Assembly (NCBI GenBank): GCA_016860845.1
Contig: BOKF01000043.1
Coordinates: forward strand, 1 to 64,000
Direction: 5' to 3'
Length of the DNA: 64,000 nucleotides
From: Chloroflexota bacterium
Lineage (GTDB): Bacteria > Chloroflexota > Anaerolineae > 4572-78 > J111
Translations under genes and position numbers: made by a program
Shown here: piece by piece, positions 8,559 to 16,965 of the stretch
Layout of the letters: each line of letters opens with the position of its first letter
Position numbering within the stretch: position 1 is the stretch's first letter
Notes under the pieces: model-generated
What the model was told of the DNA's origin: nothing
Database searches by the model: none
The model's input: only the letters and a program-made list of their open reading frames with translations

Positions 8559-9467
8559 ATGCAACCTTTTACCTTCTTCTTGGATTGGGTAATCTCCGCT
8601 CAATTTGCTGGGTTGTGCTGGGCGGTGGAGAAAGGACTCTATGCCCAGGCCGGCTTGGAAGTGGACCTCTGCCCCTGGACAGAAGATGGCAGGTCCATTG
8701 TGGACAAGGTGGTAGCCGGAGGACTCTGCGCCGGAAGTAGTGAAGATAACCTGATTGTCAGCGGGGTCATTACCGGTCGAGGCATTAAAGCGTTGGGTGT
8801 AATGTTGCAAGAGTCGCCCCTGGTTTTAATGACAAAGCCTAGCAGCGGCATTCAATCTCTCACGGATCTGCGAGGGAAACGAGTGGCCATGCATGTGGAT
8901 GGGATTCGCATCTTGGAGGCTGTGCTGGCACTCCATAGCATTAATCAGTCCGAAATTGAGCTTACCGAAGTGACTTTTGATCTTGATAATCTGGTGCAAG
9001 ATCGTTTCGATGCCGTCCAAGGCTATGCCATGACAGAGCCAATTATGTTGGCAGCAATGGGGGTTGAGGTGCATCTCATTCCCATTCGACATCGGCAATT
9101 GCATCCATATGCCCAAGTCTTTTTTGCGACTGAACCCTGTATTGCCCAAAACCCAGACATTATCCGTAGCTTTCTGGCAGCTTCATGGGCAGGCTGGCAA
9201 CAGGCCATGACGTATCGAGACGAAGCCGCTCGGATTGTGGTAAAGATGTCAGGGGACACAGCCGATCTAGCTACGGAACGGCGGATTCTGGAGCAAGTAT
9301 ACTCCTTCGCTACGGGCAATATGGGCCTCGAGTGGTTCGGAATGTTGGATGTGGAACGCTGGGAATATAATCTGGAATCTTATGCTCGCTTTGGAATTAC
9401 CTCCCGCAAGCTGACAACAGCCGAGGTAGTTGAAGACAGATTTCTAAAAGAAATCTATGCCCTCTGA
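8559..9467 (+). CDS. NMT1/THI5-like (SsuA-type) ligand-binding protein without signal peptide, copy A
   Basis: This 302-residue protein has the periplasmic-binding-protein type 2 fold of the NMT1/THI5 family. The opening is FFLDWVISAQFAGLCWAVEK with the family's L-D-W...G...G-L-x-V pattern, followed by SLTDLRGKRVAMHVDG in the first lobe and a second lobe around residues 100-190. No signal peptide or lipobox precedes the domain, which begins at residue 4. The catalytic His and the Cys-rich CCCFC motif of yeast Thi5 are absent, so HMP-phosphate synthase activity is unlikely. It may bind a pyrimidine-like or other small ligand in the cytoplasm. Copies B and C lie at 12322 and 13287. Confidence 0.85.
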   Translation: MQPFTFFLDWVISAQFAGLCWAVEKGLYAQAGLEVDLCPWTEDGRSIVDKVVAGGLCAGSSEDNLIVSGVITGRGIKALGVMLQESPLVLMTKPSSGIQSLTDLRGKRVAMHVDGIRILEAVLALHSINQSEIELTEVTFDLDNLVQDRFDAVQGYAMTEPIMLAAMGVEVHLIPIRHRQLHPYAQVFFATEPCIAQNPDIIRSFLAASWAGWQQAMTYRDEAARIVVKMSGDTADLATERRILEQVYSFATGNMGLEWFGMLDVERWEYNLESYARFGITSRKLTTAEVVEDRFLKEIYAL

Positions 9468-9516
9468 GCGAGCAAAATACCTTATATTGCTACCCACTTA
9501 ATCGAGGAGAACCCTT

Positions 9517-10539
9517 ATGGCTCAACGAATGGCTCTCTACATGCAGGATAAACACCTCATCCCCTACGAAATGGAGATGGCGAAGTACGCTGAAGCACGT
9601 GGCTTTTCTGAAATCTGGCAAGCCGATACCCGCCTGGCCCGTGATTGCGTGGTACTAATGAGTGCATTTCTAGCCGAAACCAAACAGTTGCGGATCGGCT
9701 CGGGCGTCCTGCCCATCTGGACCCGTAATCCGGCGGTTATCGCGGCCAGTTGGAGCACAATGTGGGAGCTGGCAGGCAAAGTAGATGGCCAGGGGCGGGT
9801 GATGCTCGGCCTGGGGGCTTGGTGGGAGCCGATTGCGGCGCGAGTGGGGGTGCAGCGCAAGCAACCGCTCAAAGCCTTGCGAGAACACGTCGAGGCGATT
9901 CGCCAACTCTTTACAATGGAGGAAGTGACTTACACCGGAGAGTTTGTTCACCTGGATCGGGTCAAGCTTGATGTGGCCTATGGCGATACCTCACCCCGCG
10001 ACATTCCCCTCTATATCGGCGCGACCGGTCCGCAGATGCTGGAACTGGCCGGTGAAATTTGTGACGGAGTGGTGCTGAATTACGTTGTCTCGGTTGACTA
10101 CATCCGCGAAGCGGTTGAACATGTCCGCAAAGGAGCCGAAAAGGCCGGTAAAACCTTGGACGACATAGACCGGCCCGAACTATTGGTCTGCTGTTTGTCT
10201 GATGATGATCCTCAAGCGGCCATGAGAGAGGGCAAGACCCTGGTAGCCTATTACCTGGGTACAGAACCGCACATTATGAAAGCCAGCAAAGTTGATGAAG
10301 AGTTGATCAAAAAAGTGCAGGAGTTTGTTGGCTGGCCGGCCACCGAAGAAGATTATCGTCGAGCCGCCCGGTTAATTCCTGATGAGGTGGCGCGAAACTT
10401 GATGGCTGTCGGCACCAGCGAAGAGTGTCGCGCCAAAGTGGCTGAGTACATCGAAGCAGGTGTGACCTGTCCCATTCTTTACCCATTGATGGCTGACATT
10501 AAGCCGGTCATTGATGCCTTTGCCGGTTGGGAACCATAG
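9517..10539 (+). CDS. Luciferase-like (LLM) flavin/F420-dependent oxidoreductase, copy 1
   Basis: The 340-residue protein has a TIM-barrel LLM pattern: [20 protein letters not shown] near the start, [26 protein letters not shown] (about residues 65-80), a [11 protein letters not shown] phosphate-loop-like strand (about 98) and a C-terminal LYPL. It resembles F420-dependent Mer-like reductases and FMN monooxygenases equally; the cofactor is not decidable by eye. A paralog lies at 41060 in the other arm. An NpdG-type F420 reductase at 29140 makes F420 plausible. Adjacent aldehyde dehydrogenase and THI5-like genes suggest oxidative opening or processing of a heterocycle. The ribosome site GAGGAG is about 8 nt before ATG. 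Confidence 0.85.
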   Translation: MAQRMALYMQDKHLIPYEMEMAKYAEARGFSEIWQADTRLARDCVVLMSAFLAETKQLRIGSGVLPIWTRNPAVIAASWSTMWELAGKVDGQGRVMLGLGAWWEPIAARVGVQRKQPLKALREHVEAIRQLFTMEEVTYTGEFVHLDRVKLDVAYGDTSPRDIPLYIGATGPQMLELAGEICDGVVLNYVVSVDYIREAVEHVRKGAEKAGKTLDDIDRPELLVCCLSDDDPQAAMREGKTLVAYYLGTEPHIMKASKVDEELIKKVQEFVGWPATEEDYRRAARLIPDEVARNLMAVGTSEECRAKVAEYIEAGVTCPILYPLMADIKPVIDAFAGWEP

Positions 10540-10582
10540 TAGCAACCCGATAGTTTGCTCTACAAAAGTAAGGAGTTGAACG

Positions 10583-12076
10583 ATGCCCATCGAAGCCTTA
10601 ACCACCGCCACGACGGAATTTCTGGCAAAATCACCCCATAAGCTGTTCATTGGCGGTGAGTGGGTTGAAGCCGCTTCGGGCGAAACTTATACCAGTTATA
10701 GCCCCTCGGATGGGGCACACCTGGCCGAATTGGCCGCGGCTGGCCCGGAGGAAGTGGACCGGGCTGTTGCTGCGGCTCACCGCGCTTTTGAGGGGCCGTG
10801 GGGCAAACTGACCCCGGCCCAACGCAGCGCCCAATTGCGGCGCCTGGCTGATTTAATAGCTGCCCACGCCAATGAATTGGCCGAATTGGAATCGCTGGAT
10901 AACGGTAAACCTATTCGCTATACTCGAGCCATTGATGCGCCGGTGGCAGCTCAGCTTGCCTATGATTTTTCCGGCTGGCCGGATAAGATTGCCGGTCACA
11001 CCCCAGCCGTGTCGGCGCCTGACCATTTTGTTTATACCCGGCGCGAGCCGGTGGGGGTGGTGGGTATTATCATTCCCTGGAATTACCCCCTCATCCATAC
11101 CTTGCAGAAGATGTCCCCGGCGCTGGCCTGCGGCAACACGGTTGTGTTTAAGCCGGCCCAGTTGTCTTCGCTGGCAATTGTGCGTTTGGGCGAACTGATC
11201 CAGGAGGCCAATTTTCCACCTGGCGTGGTCAACATCCTCACCGGGCGCGGCTCGGTAATTGGTGCGGCGATGGCCGCCCATAAGGACATCAATAAAATTC
11301 AGGTCACGGGTTCAACCGCTGTAGGCCGCAGCGTAGTTCGCGCTTCCGCAGGTAATCTGAAGCGGTTGGCTCTGGAGTTAGGCAGCAAAGCCCCTAACAT
11401 CATTTTTGCCGATGCTGATTTGGTTGCGGCTATCCCTGGCGCATTCAGGGCAGCCTTTGGCAATACCGGCCAGAGTTGTGTGGCCGGGGCCAGGCTGTTT
11501 GTGCAAGCGCCTATTTTTGAGCAGGTCGTTGACCGGCTAGTCGAGCTGACCCGACAAGTCAAGATTGGCCACGCCCTTGACCTCAAAACGGATCTGGGGC
11601 CAATTGTGGATCAGGCCCAGACTGAGACCATTCTCAATTATATTAAAAGCGGCCTGGAACAAGGAGCCAAGATGGTTTGTGGCGGTCAGAGACTAACCGG
11701 GGGTGACTATGCCCAGGGCTTTTACATTGCACCAACCATCTTTACCAGGGCACGGGACGATATGGTCATTTCCTATGAGGAGATCTTTGGGCCTGTCTTG
11801 CCGATTTATTCATTTGAAACGGAAGAGGAAGTTATCATCCGGGCCAATCATACCGCCTACGGTTTGGCGGCCGGGGTGTGGACACGGGACGTGTCTCGCG
11901 CCCATCGGCTGGGCGCGGCGCTCAAGGCCGGCGTGGTCTGGGTCAATACTTACGACATGTTCGACTCGGCCGCTCCCTTTGGGGGCTTTAAAGGGAGTGG
12001 CTATGGCCGGGATAATGGACGGGAAGTTATTGAAGCCTATACTGAAGTGAAGACGGTATGGGTTTCGACGAAGTAG
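10583..12076 (+). CDS. NAD(P)-dependent aldehyde dehydrogenase
   Basis: This 497-residue enzyme is of full family length. It shows the N-terminal FIGGEWVEAASGETY, the cofactor-binding PWNYPL and VTGSTAVGR (about residue 240), the general-base Glu in LELGSKAPNI (about 262) and the nucleophile Cys in NTGQSCVAGAR (about 297). It oxidises an aldehyde to a carboxylate with NAD(P)+. It is most like betaine-aldehyde/indole-acetaldehyde-type enzymes of broad specificity. AAGGAG precedes the ATG. It probably acts on an aldehyde made by the LLM oxidoreductase 43 bp upstream, which is a context inference. Confidence 0.93.
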   Translation: MPIEALTTATTEFLAKSPHKLFIGGEWVEAASGETYTSYSPSDGAHLAELAAAGPEEVDRAVAAAHRAFEGPWGKLTPAQRSAQLRRLADLIAAHANELAELESLDNGKPIRYTRAIDAPVAAQLAYDFSGWPDKIAGHTPAVSAPDHFVYTRREPVGVVGIIIPWNYPLIHTLQKMSPALACGNTVVFKPAQLSSLAIVRLGELIQEANFPPGVVNILTGRGSVIGAAMAAHKDINKIQVTGSTAVGRSVVRASAGNLKRLALELGSKAPNIIFADADLVAAIPGAFRAAFGNTGQSCVAGARLFVQAPIFEQVVDRLVELTRQVKIGHALDLKTDLGPIVDQAQTETILNYIKSGLEQGAKMVCGGQRLTGGDYAQGFYIAPTIFTRARDDMVISYEEIFGPVLPIYSFETEEEVIIRANHTAYGLAAGVWTRDVSRAHRLGAALKAGVVWVNTYDMFDSAAPFGGFKGSGYGRDNGREVIEAYTEVKTVWVSTK

Positions 12077-12084
12077 CCGATTTG

Positions 12085-12103
12085 TAGGACAAACTATTAC
12101 CCT
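12085..12103 (+). repeat. 19-bp sequence shared by two gene ends
   Basis: TAGGACAAACTATTACCCT here, just after the aldehyde dehydrogenase stop, matches 26431-26449 (TAGGACAAACTGTTACTCT) just after the E2 gene at 17 of 19 positions. No hairpin is evident. It may be a processing site, a small regulatory site or coincidence. Confidence 0.4.
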
Positions 12104-12156
12104 CTTTCAGATGGGACAAGCTGTTATCTTATCCCCCATATGTCAGCAGGCTTCTT

Positions 12157-12209
12157 TTGACATATATTTTAATATATTATAATATATACTTATCAATATA
12201 TAATAATAG
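12157..12209 (+). promoter_or_regulatory. Promoter and AT-rich element before the THI5-like/ABC operon
   Basis: TTGACA (12157-12162) is followed by AT-only DNA with candidate -10 boxes TATAAT (12178-12183, 15-nt spacer) or TAATAT (12180-12185, 17-nt spacer). TATCAATATATAATAA (12190-12205) matches the element at 915-930 next to the first GntR gene. The leader to the next gene is about 115-140 nt. This is the only sizeable gap in this part of the plus strand, so it marks the start of a new transcription unit that is probably under GntR control. Confidence 0.55.
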
Positions 12210-12321
12210 TACTCTGACTATAAAAATGACAACTTTATACCCTCTCACCTTCTCCACCTCTGACTATCTTTCATGATTGACTGCCAATTTCTGAACTGCT
12301 TTGAGTAAGTAAAGAGGCCCT

Positions 12322-13245
12322 ATGACCTTTATCAAGCTCCAACTCGACTGGAAGCCAAATGCGCAATTTGCCGGCATTTTGCTGGCCCATCATTGGGGCT
12401 GGTATGAGCGAGCCGGGATTGATCTGGCCATTGTGCCCTGGCAGAGCCATACCAACCCCGTTGATGCCTTAGATACGGCTGAAAATATGATAGCCAGTAC
12501 TGAGGATAATCTCCTTATTCGAGCACGCGCCGCCGGTAAACCGGTCAAAGCGATTGGGGTGATGATGCAATATTCGGCCATTGGCTGGATGGCGCTCAAA
12601 AAGTCTGGCATCCAGCATATCACCGATCTCAAAGGCAAACGTTTGGGTATTCACGGTGATGGCGAAACCGTGGTTGACATCGTTTTGGCCCGTTTTGGGC
12701 TGAGCCGGCAAGATGTGAGCGTGGTTGAAGTGGGTTATGACTATGCTCAGCTCTTGGATAGCGGCGACCATGATGCTGTCCAATGCCTGGTCATGGTTGA
12801 ACCGCTTGAATTAGAGCACCTGGGCTTTGAGTTACAGGTTCTCCCTGCTTACGAATATGGTTATGAGGTTTACTCTCAGGTAATTGCCACCACCGAACGG
12901 TTACTGGCAGCGGAACCGGAAGTCTTGACCCGTTTCCTGAAAGTAACCTTTGAGGGGTGGCGGCAGGCTTTTCAGGAGCCAGAGCAAGCAGCACATATTA
13001 TTGTTACCCACTATCTGCTCGAAGCTCAGTCAGCGGTGGAAGCGCGCATGCTTCAGGCGATGCAGCCGATCTTTGAAGGTAAAGTGGGCTTAGCCAGGTT
13101 AGGCTGGATGGATCAGGGCCGCTGGGCGCAGAGTATCGGCTACCTCTTGGAGCATCGCTTGATTGACCAGCCGGTGTCTGCAGATGAGGTGATGACGAAC
13201 AGCTTAATGGAAGCTGTGTATCGTGGTGTGGAGAGCGTAGAATAA
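12322..13245 (+). CDS. NMT1/THI5-like ligand-binding protein without signal peptide, copy B
   Basis: The 307-residue protein opens directly with the binding fold (MTFIKLQLDWKPNAQFAGIL), as in ThiY/THI5-family pyrimidine-binding proteins, but with no export signal. Conserved lobes include ITDLKGKRLGIHGDG (about residues 97-112) and a hinge region around 150. It is very similar to copy C at 13287 and more distant from copy A at 8559. The THI5 catalytic His and CCCFC motif are not present. Being the first gene after the AT-rich promoter and upstream of an amino-acid-type ABC system, it might sense or buffer the imported compound in the cytoplasm. Ribosome site AGAGG precedes ATG 12322. Confidence 0.85.
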   Translation: MTFIKLQLDWKPNAQFAGILLAHHWGWYERAGIDLAIVPWQSHTNPVDALDTAENMIASTEDNLLIRARAAGKPVKAIGVMMQYSAIGWMALKKSGIQHITDLKGKRLGIHGDGETVVDIVLARFGLSRQDVSVVEVGYDYAQLLDSGDHDAVQCLVMVEPLELEHLGFELQVLPAYEYGYEVYSQVIATTERLLAAEPEVLTRFLKVTFEGWRQAFQEPEQAAHIIVTHYLLEAQSAVEARMLQAMQPIFEGKVGLARLGWMDQGRWAQSIGYLLEHRLIDQPVSADEVMTNSLMEAVYRGVESVE

Positions 13246-13286
13246 CGCACCCCGCCCTCCGCCCTACGATCTTAAAGGTATGGCCA

Positions 13287-14195
13287 ATGACGATCCTGAC
13301 CCTCCAACTCGATTGGAAACCAAACGCCCAATTTGCCGGGATTTTGCTGGCGCATCATTTAGATTGGTATACGGCAGCCGGAATCGATCTAAATATCGTG
13401 CCTGGACAAATGTCTATGAATCCCGTAGATGCATTGGCAAGCAGCGAAAATGTTATCGTCAGCGCCGACGATAACTTGATTATTCGAGCCAGGGCTGTCG
13501 GGCAGCCGGTCAAGGCAATTGGAGCCATGCTCCAATATTCGACTTTAGGCTGGCTGGCGCTGAAAAGTTCTGGGATTAAACGGATGAGCGACTTGCGCGG
13601 CAAGAAGCTGGGGGTTCACACGGATGGAGTGATAGCCCTGGATATCGCCCTGACTCATTTCGGCATGACCCGCCGTGACATCGAAATTGTCCCCTTAGCC
13701 TATGATTATGCCCAGGTTCTGTCCAGTGGCCAGTGTGATGCTATCCAGGGTTTTATCATTACCGAACCCATTGAACTCGAAGAGCTGGGCCTAAAGGTGG
13801 AGGCTATGCCCGCTTATGAATGGAGTTACCAGGCCTACGCCCAAACATTAGCCACCACCGAGCGTTTAATTGACACTCAGCCAGAGGCACTGGCCCAGTT
13901 TTTACAAATTACCTTTGATGGCTGGCGGCATGTGTTGGCCCAGCCTGCCGAGGCCGTTGACATTATTATCACCCATTATCTACCAGAGACCCAATCTAAG
14001 GCGGAGCAGCGCATCTTAGAAGCAATGCGTCCATTTCTGGTGGGCCAGGTAGGCTTGAATAAGTTAGGTTGGATGGAGCGGGGACGCTGGGAGCGAAGCA
14101 TTAGCTATCTGGTAGATTATCATATCATTGATAAACGCCTGTCGGCGGAGGAGGTAATGACCAATCATTTGATAGAGTCAATTTACAACCGCTAA
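13287..14195 (+). CDS. NMT1/THI5-like ligand-binding protein without signal peptide, copy C
   Basis: This 302-residue protein is the close tandem paralog of copy B. It shares LQLDWKPNAQFAGILLAHH at the N-terminus, DNLIIRARAVGQPVKAIG in the first lobe and GWMERGRWERSISYL near the C-terminus. It too lacks a signal peptide or lipobox. The start ATG 13287 is preceded by AAAGG and lies 41 nt after copy B. Retention of two similar but not identical copies suggests binding of related ligands. The ligand cannot be named from sequence; the family precedent is pyrimidines such as formylaminopyrimidine, or sulfonates and nitrate-like solutes in the broader SsuA group. Confidence 0.85.
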   Translation: MTILTLQLDWKPNAQFAGILLAHHLDWYTAAGIDLNIVPGQMSMNPVDALASSENVIVSADDNLIIRARAVGQPVKAIGAMLQYSTLGWLALKSSGIKRMSDLRGKKLGVHTDGVIALDIALTHFGMTRRDIEIVPLAYDYAQVLSSGQCDAIQGFIITEPIELEELGLKVEAMPAYEWSYQAYAQTLATTERLIDTQPEALAQFLQITFDGWRHVLAQPAEAVDIIITHYLPETQSKAEQRILEAMRPFLVGQVGLNKLGWMERGRWERSISYLVDYHIIDKRLSAEEVMTNHLIESIYNR

Positions 14196-14240
14196 TATTT
14201 TGTTTAATTTTGGGAGGCATTAACCAAAAAGGAGGAAACA

Positions 14241-16130
14241 ATGAAAACAAACAAATTATGGTCGGGAGTGGGCCTTTTGATAGCCCTGATGCTATCAATT
14301 TTAGTGACCAGTACTCAAGTTGCGGCTCAAGAGGGCGGCCAGGAGTACACAATTCAGGCTGATGATTGGTTGAGCAAGCTGGCTGAGAAATTTTATGGTG
14401 ATGTGACGGCCTGGCCCGCCATTTGGGAGGCTACCAACGTTAAAGCCAGCGAGGATAATAGCTTTGCCAAAATTGACGACCCCAACATTATTGAAGTGGG
14501 TCAAAAGCTGTGGGTTCCGGAGTCTCAGGAGGCGGTAGAAACCCTGGCCAAAGTAGGGGCTCAAAGTGCAGGAGCCAAGGGTGAAGTAATCGCTTCGCCT
14601 GGTACACTCCAGAAAATATTGCAGCAGGGCTATTTTACCTTTGGTTTGGAAGCCCAATATCGCCCCTTTGAGTTCCGTGATGAAAACGAGAATATCATCG
14701 GCTATGATATTGACATTGCCAATGAAATTGGTAAACGGTTGGGTGTGGAAGCCCGGGCGGTGGACACCAGTTGGCCGACCGTCATCCAAACCCTCTACGA
14801 TGGCGGCTTTGATTTTATCCTGGGCGGCATGACCGGCACCGAAGCTCGCTACGAACGGGTCAATTTCTCTGTGCCTTATATGGACGCCTCTTCCGGGTTG
14901 CTGGTCCGGGCCGGCGAGGGCATCACCGACCGCCAGGGTTTGAACGGCAAGATCGTCGGTGCGGGCGAAGGTACGCCCTCGGTGCAGCAGTTGGAAATCA
15001 CCGCCGAGGAGTTGGGCATTCAGTACGCCGAAGAGATAAAAACCTATGATGATGACGCCGCCGCCTACGAAGCCATGAAGGCCAAACGGGTTGACGCTTA
15101 TGCCAGTTCGGTCGTCAGCCTGGTAGAATTTGCCAAAGTTAATCCCGGTTATGAGGTTATCCCTTTCAAATCGGAGAAGTGGGCCGCCGAGTGGAGCGTA
15201 GCGGCCTTTCGCAAAGAAGATGTGCCGTTACGAGCTGTCTTCAATGATATCCTGGTGCAGATGAAAGCCGACGGTACCCTTGACCAGCTCCAACAAAAGT
15301 GGTTTAACCAAACCTTTGCCACCACCAACGTTCCCCCAACCTGGCCGATTGGTCTAGAGCCGGAAGTTAAGGCATCGCCGGGTACGCTGGAAAAAATTCT
15401 CCGGGAAAAGAAGTTCACCTTTGGTTTGGAAGCCCAATATCGCCCCTTTGAATTCCGTGATGAGAACGAAAACATCATCGGCTATGATATTGATATCGCT
15501 AATGAAATAGGGGCGCGGCTGGGCGGCGTTCAGGCCCAGGCGGTGGACACCAGTTGGCCGACCGTTATCCAAACCCTCTACGATGGCGGCTTTGATTTCA
15601 TCCTGGGTGGCATGACGGCGACAGAAGAGCGCTACAAGCGGGTCAACTTCTCTGTGCCTTATATGGACGCGGCTTCCGGGTTGTTGGTCCGGGCAGGTGA
15701 AGGTATTGCCGAGCGAAAGGATTTGAACGGCAAGATCGTCGGGGCGGGCGAAGGTACGCCCTCGGTGCAGCAATTGGAAATTACGGCTGAAGAGTTGGGT
15801 ATTCAGTATGGCGAGGATATCAAAACATACGATGATGACGCCGCCGCCTACGAAGCCATGAAGGCCAAACGGGTTGACGCTTATGCCAGTTCGGTGGTAA
15901 GTTTGGTAGAATTTGCCAAAGTCAATCCCGGTTATGAGGTTATCCCCTTCAAATCCAGCCGCTGGGCGGCTGAGTATAGCGCCGCGGCCTTCCGCAAAGA
16001 AGATGTGCCGTTACGAGCTGTCTTCAATGATATCCTGGTGCAGATGAAAGCCGATGGTACTCTGGCTAAGTTACAAGAAAAGTGGTTTGGTCAGGTATTT
16101 GATACGCCCAATGCGCCGCCGGCGTGGTGA
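14241..16130 (+). CDS. Secreted amino-acid-type binding protein with LysM-like domain and two tandem SBP_bac_3 domains
   Basis: This 629-residue protein has a signal peptide (MKTNKLWSGVGLLIALMLSI, cleavage near AAQEGG). A LysM-like module follows (about residues 36-95: YTIQADDWLSKLAEKFYGD and ending IIEVGQKLWVP). Two type-3 solute-binding domains come next (about 115-370 and 376-629). Each has FTFGLEAQYRPFEFRDENEN, a Asp-rich GYDIDIANEIG strand, and FILGGMT with an Arg that usually holds the amino-acid carboxylate. The repeats are nearly identical at DNA level, about 780 nt apart, so the duplication is recent or homogenised. The protein should capture a polar amino-acid-like ligand for the permeases and ATPase downstream; the LysM part may tether it to the cell wall or exopolymer. 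A very strong ribosome site (AAGGAGG) precedes the ATG. Confidence 0.9.
   Translation: MKTNKLWSGVGLLIALMLSILVTSTQVAAQEGGQEYTIQADDWLSKLAEKFYGDVTAWPAIWEATNVKASEDNSFAKIDDPNIIEVGQKLWVPESQEAVETLAKVGAQSAGAKGEVIASPGTLQKILQQGYFTFGLEAQYRPFEFRDENENIIGYDIDIANEIGKRLGVEARAVDTSWPTVIQTLYDGGFDFILGGMTGTEARYERVNFSVPYMDASSGLLVRAGEGITDRQGLNGKIVGAGEGTPSVQQLEITAEELGIQYAEEIKTYDDDAAAYEAMKAKRVDAYASSVVSLVEFAKVNPGYEVIPFKSEKWAAEWSVAAFRKEDVPLRAVFNDILVQMKADGTLDQLQQKWFNQTFATTNVPPTWPIGLEPEVKASPGTLEKILREKKFTFGLEAQYRPFEFRDENENIIGYDIDIANEIGARLGGVQAQAVDTSWPTVIQTLYDGGFDFILGGMTATEERYKRVNFSVPYMDAASGLLVRAGEGIAERKDLNGKIVGAGEGTPSVQQLEITAEELGIQYGEDIKTYDDDAAAYEAMKAKRVDAYASSVVSLVEFAKVNPGYEVIPFKSSRWAAEYSAAAFRKEDVPLRAVFNDILVQMKADGTLAKLQEKWFGQVFDTPNAPPAW
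14591..16095 (+). repeat. Tandem duplication of a ligand-binding domain at DNA level
   Basis: Copy 1 (about 14591-15312) and copy 2 (about 15371-16095) line up at an offset of 780 nt, rising to 783 nt after a one-codon insertion near 15525. Long blocks are identical, for example around 14641/15421 and 15060/15840, including synonymous sites. This implies recent duplication or gene conversion and makes the region prone to collapse in short-read assembly. Confidence 0.9.
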
Positions 16131-16164
16131 GCTAACAGGAAAGAATTTGGATTGAAATAACCGA

Positions 16165-16198
16165 GGGCGTGGTGCGTAAAATCTCACGCACCACGCCC
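16165..16198 (+). promoter_or_regulatory. 13-bp perfect intergenic hairpin between binding-protein and permease genes
   Basis: GGGCGTGGTGCGT (16165-16177) pairs perfectly with 16186-16198 around an 8-nt loop. There is no T-run, and the permease start follows 34 nt on. As at 5803, the position right after the binding-protein gene suggests 3'-end stabilisation of that part of the mRNA or partial termination. Confidence 0.7.
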
Positions 16199-16231
16199 CA
16201 CGAATCACAAATGGGAGAGGAAGGGTTGACC

Positions 16232-16927
16232 ATGGATTTTCCCTTCATGCTTGAAATACTTCCCCGGTTGTTGCGGGGATTAATGATGACTATCCAGGTG
16301 AGTGCCTTAGCTTTGGTTATTGGCACAGTGATTGGGATAGCCTTAGGGATTGTACGGATTATTGGCCCGCGCCCTGTTCAAAAAGTGATCATCGGGTATG
16401 TTACCCTGGTACGGGGTACCCCGGCCATATTTCATATTTATGCGGCCTCGTTATTACTCCCCCGAATTGGGATAGAATTGTCGATATTTTGGGTGGGCCT
16501 GATTGCCTTAACGTTTAATACGGTAGGCTACCAAATTGAAATTGTCCGTGCGGCCCTGGAGTCGATAGACTATGGTCAACGGGAAGCCGCTGCTTCTATT
16601 GGGATGACCAACTGGATGGCCATGCGTTCCATCATTTTGCCTCAAGCTGCTCGGCGTCTGATTCCCCCTTTAACCAATGAACTCGCCAACCTAATTAAAG
16701 CCTCTTCAGCCTTATCGGTGATTGCGGTGCTGGAGATGACCAAAATTGCTAATTCAATTCGCGCCTCTACATTTAAATCGCCGGAGATTTATATCCTGGT
16801 GGCAATTTTATACTTTGTCGTCATTCAACTGTTGATTTGGGGGGCAAATTATCTGGAACACAATGTATTTAACTATCAGCGAGTAGGTAAACAAACCATA
16901 ACTACTGGTTCAGTTCAAGCTGGCTGA
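16232..16927 (+). CDS. Polar amino-acid-type ABC transporter permease, HisM/GlnP-like, copy 1
   Basis: The 231-residue membrane protein has about five helices and the coupling motif IDYGQREAAASIGMTNWMAM followed by RSIILPQAARRLIPP (about residues 112-145). It starts MDFPFMLEILPRLLRG, matching the second permease at 17757 (MLDFTFMLEIIPNLLRA). ATG 16232 is chosen for this reason and for the upstream GGAGAGGAAGGG. An in-frame GTG-type start at 16169 would lie inside the hairpin. It forms a heterodimeric channel with the permease at 17757. Confidence 0.92.
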   Translation: MDFPFMLEILPRLLRGLMMTIQVSALALVIGTVIGIALGIVRIIGPRPVQKVIIGYVTLVRGTPAIFHIYAASLLLPRIGIELSIFWVGLIALTFNTVGYQIEIVRAALESIDYGQREAAASIGMTNWMAMRSIILPQAARRLIPPLTNELANLIKASSALSVIAVLEMTKIANSIRASTFKSPEIYILVAILYFVVIQLLIWGANYLEHNVFNYQRVGKQTITTGSVQAG

Positions 16928-16965
16928 GGTTGTTAGAAACTCCCCTGACTGAGGTAAGCCAAAGT

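Noticed and set aside
8559..9467. Thi5-type HMP-phosphate synthase activity for the THI5-like proteins
   Set aside because: The donor His and the CCCFC motif of yeast Thi5 do not appear in any of the three copies.
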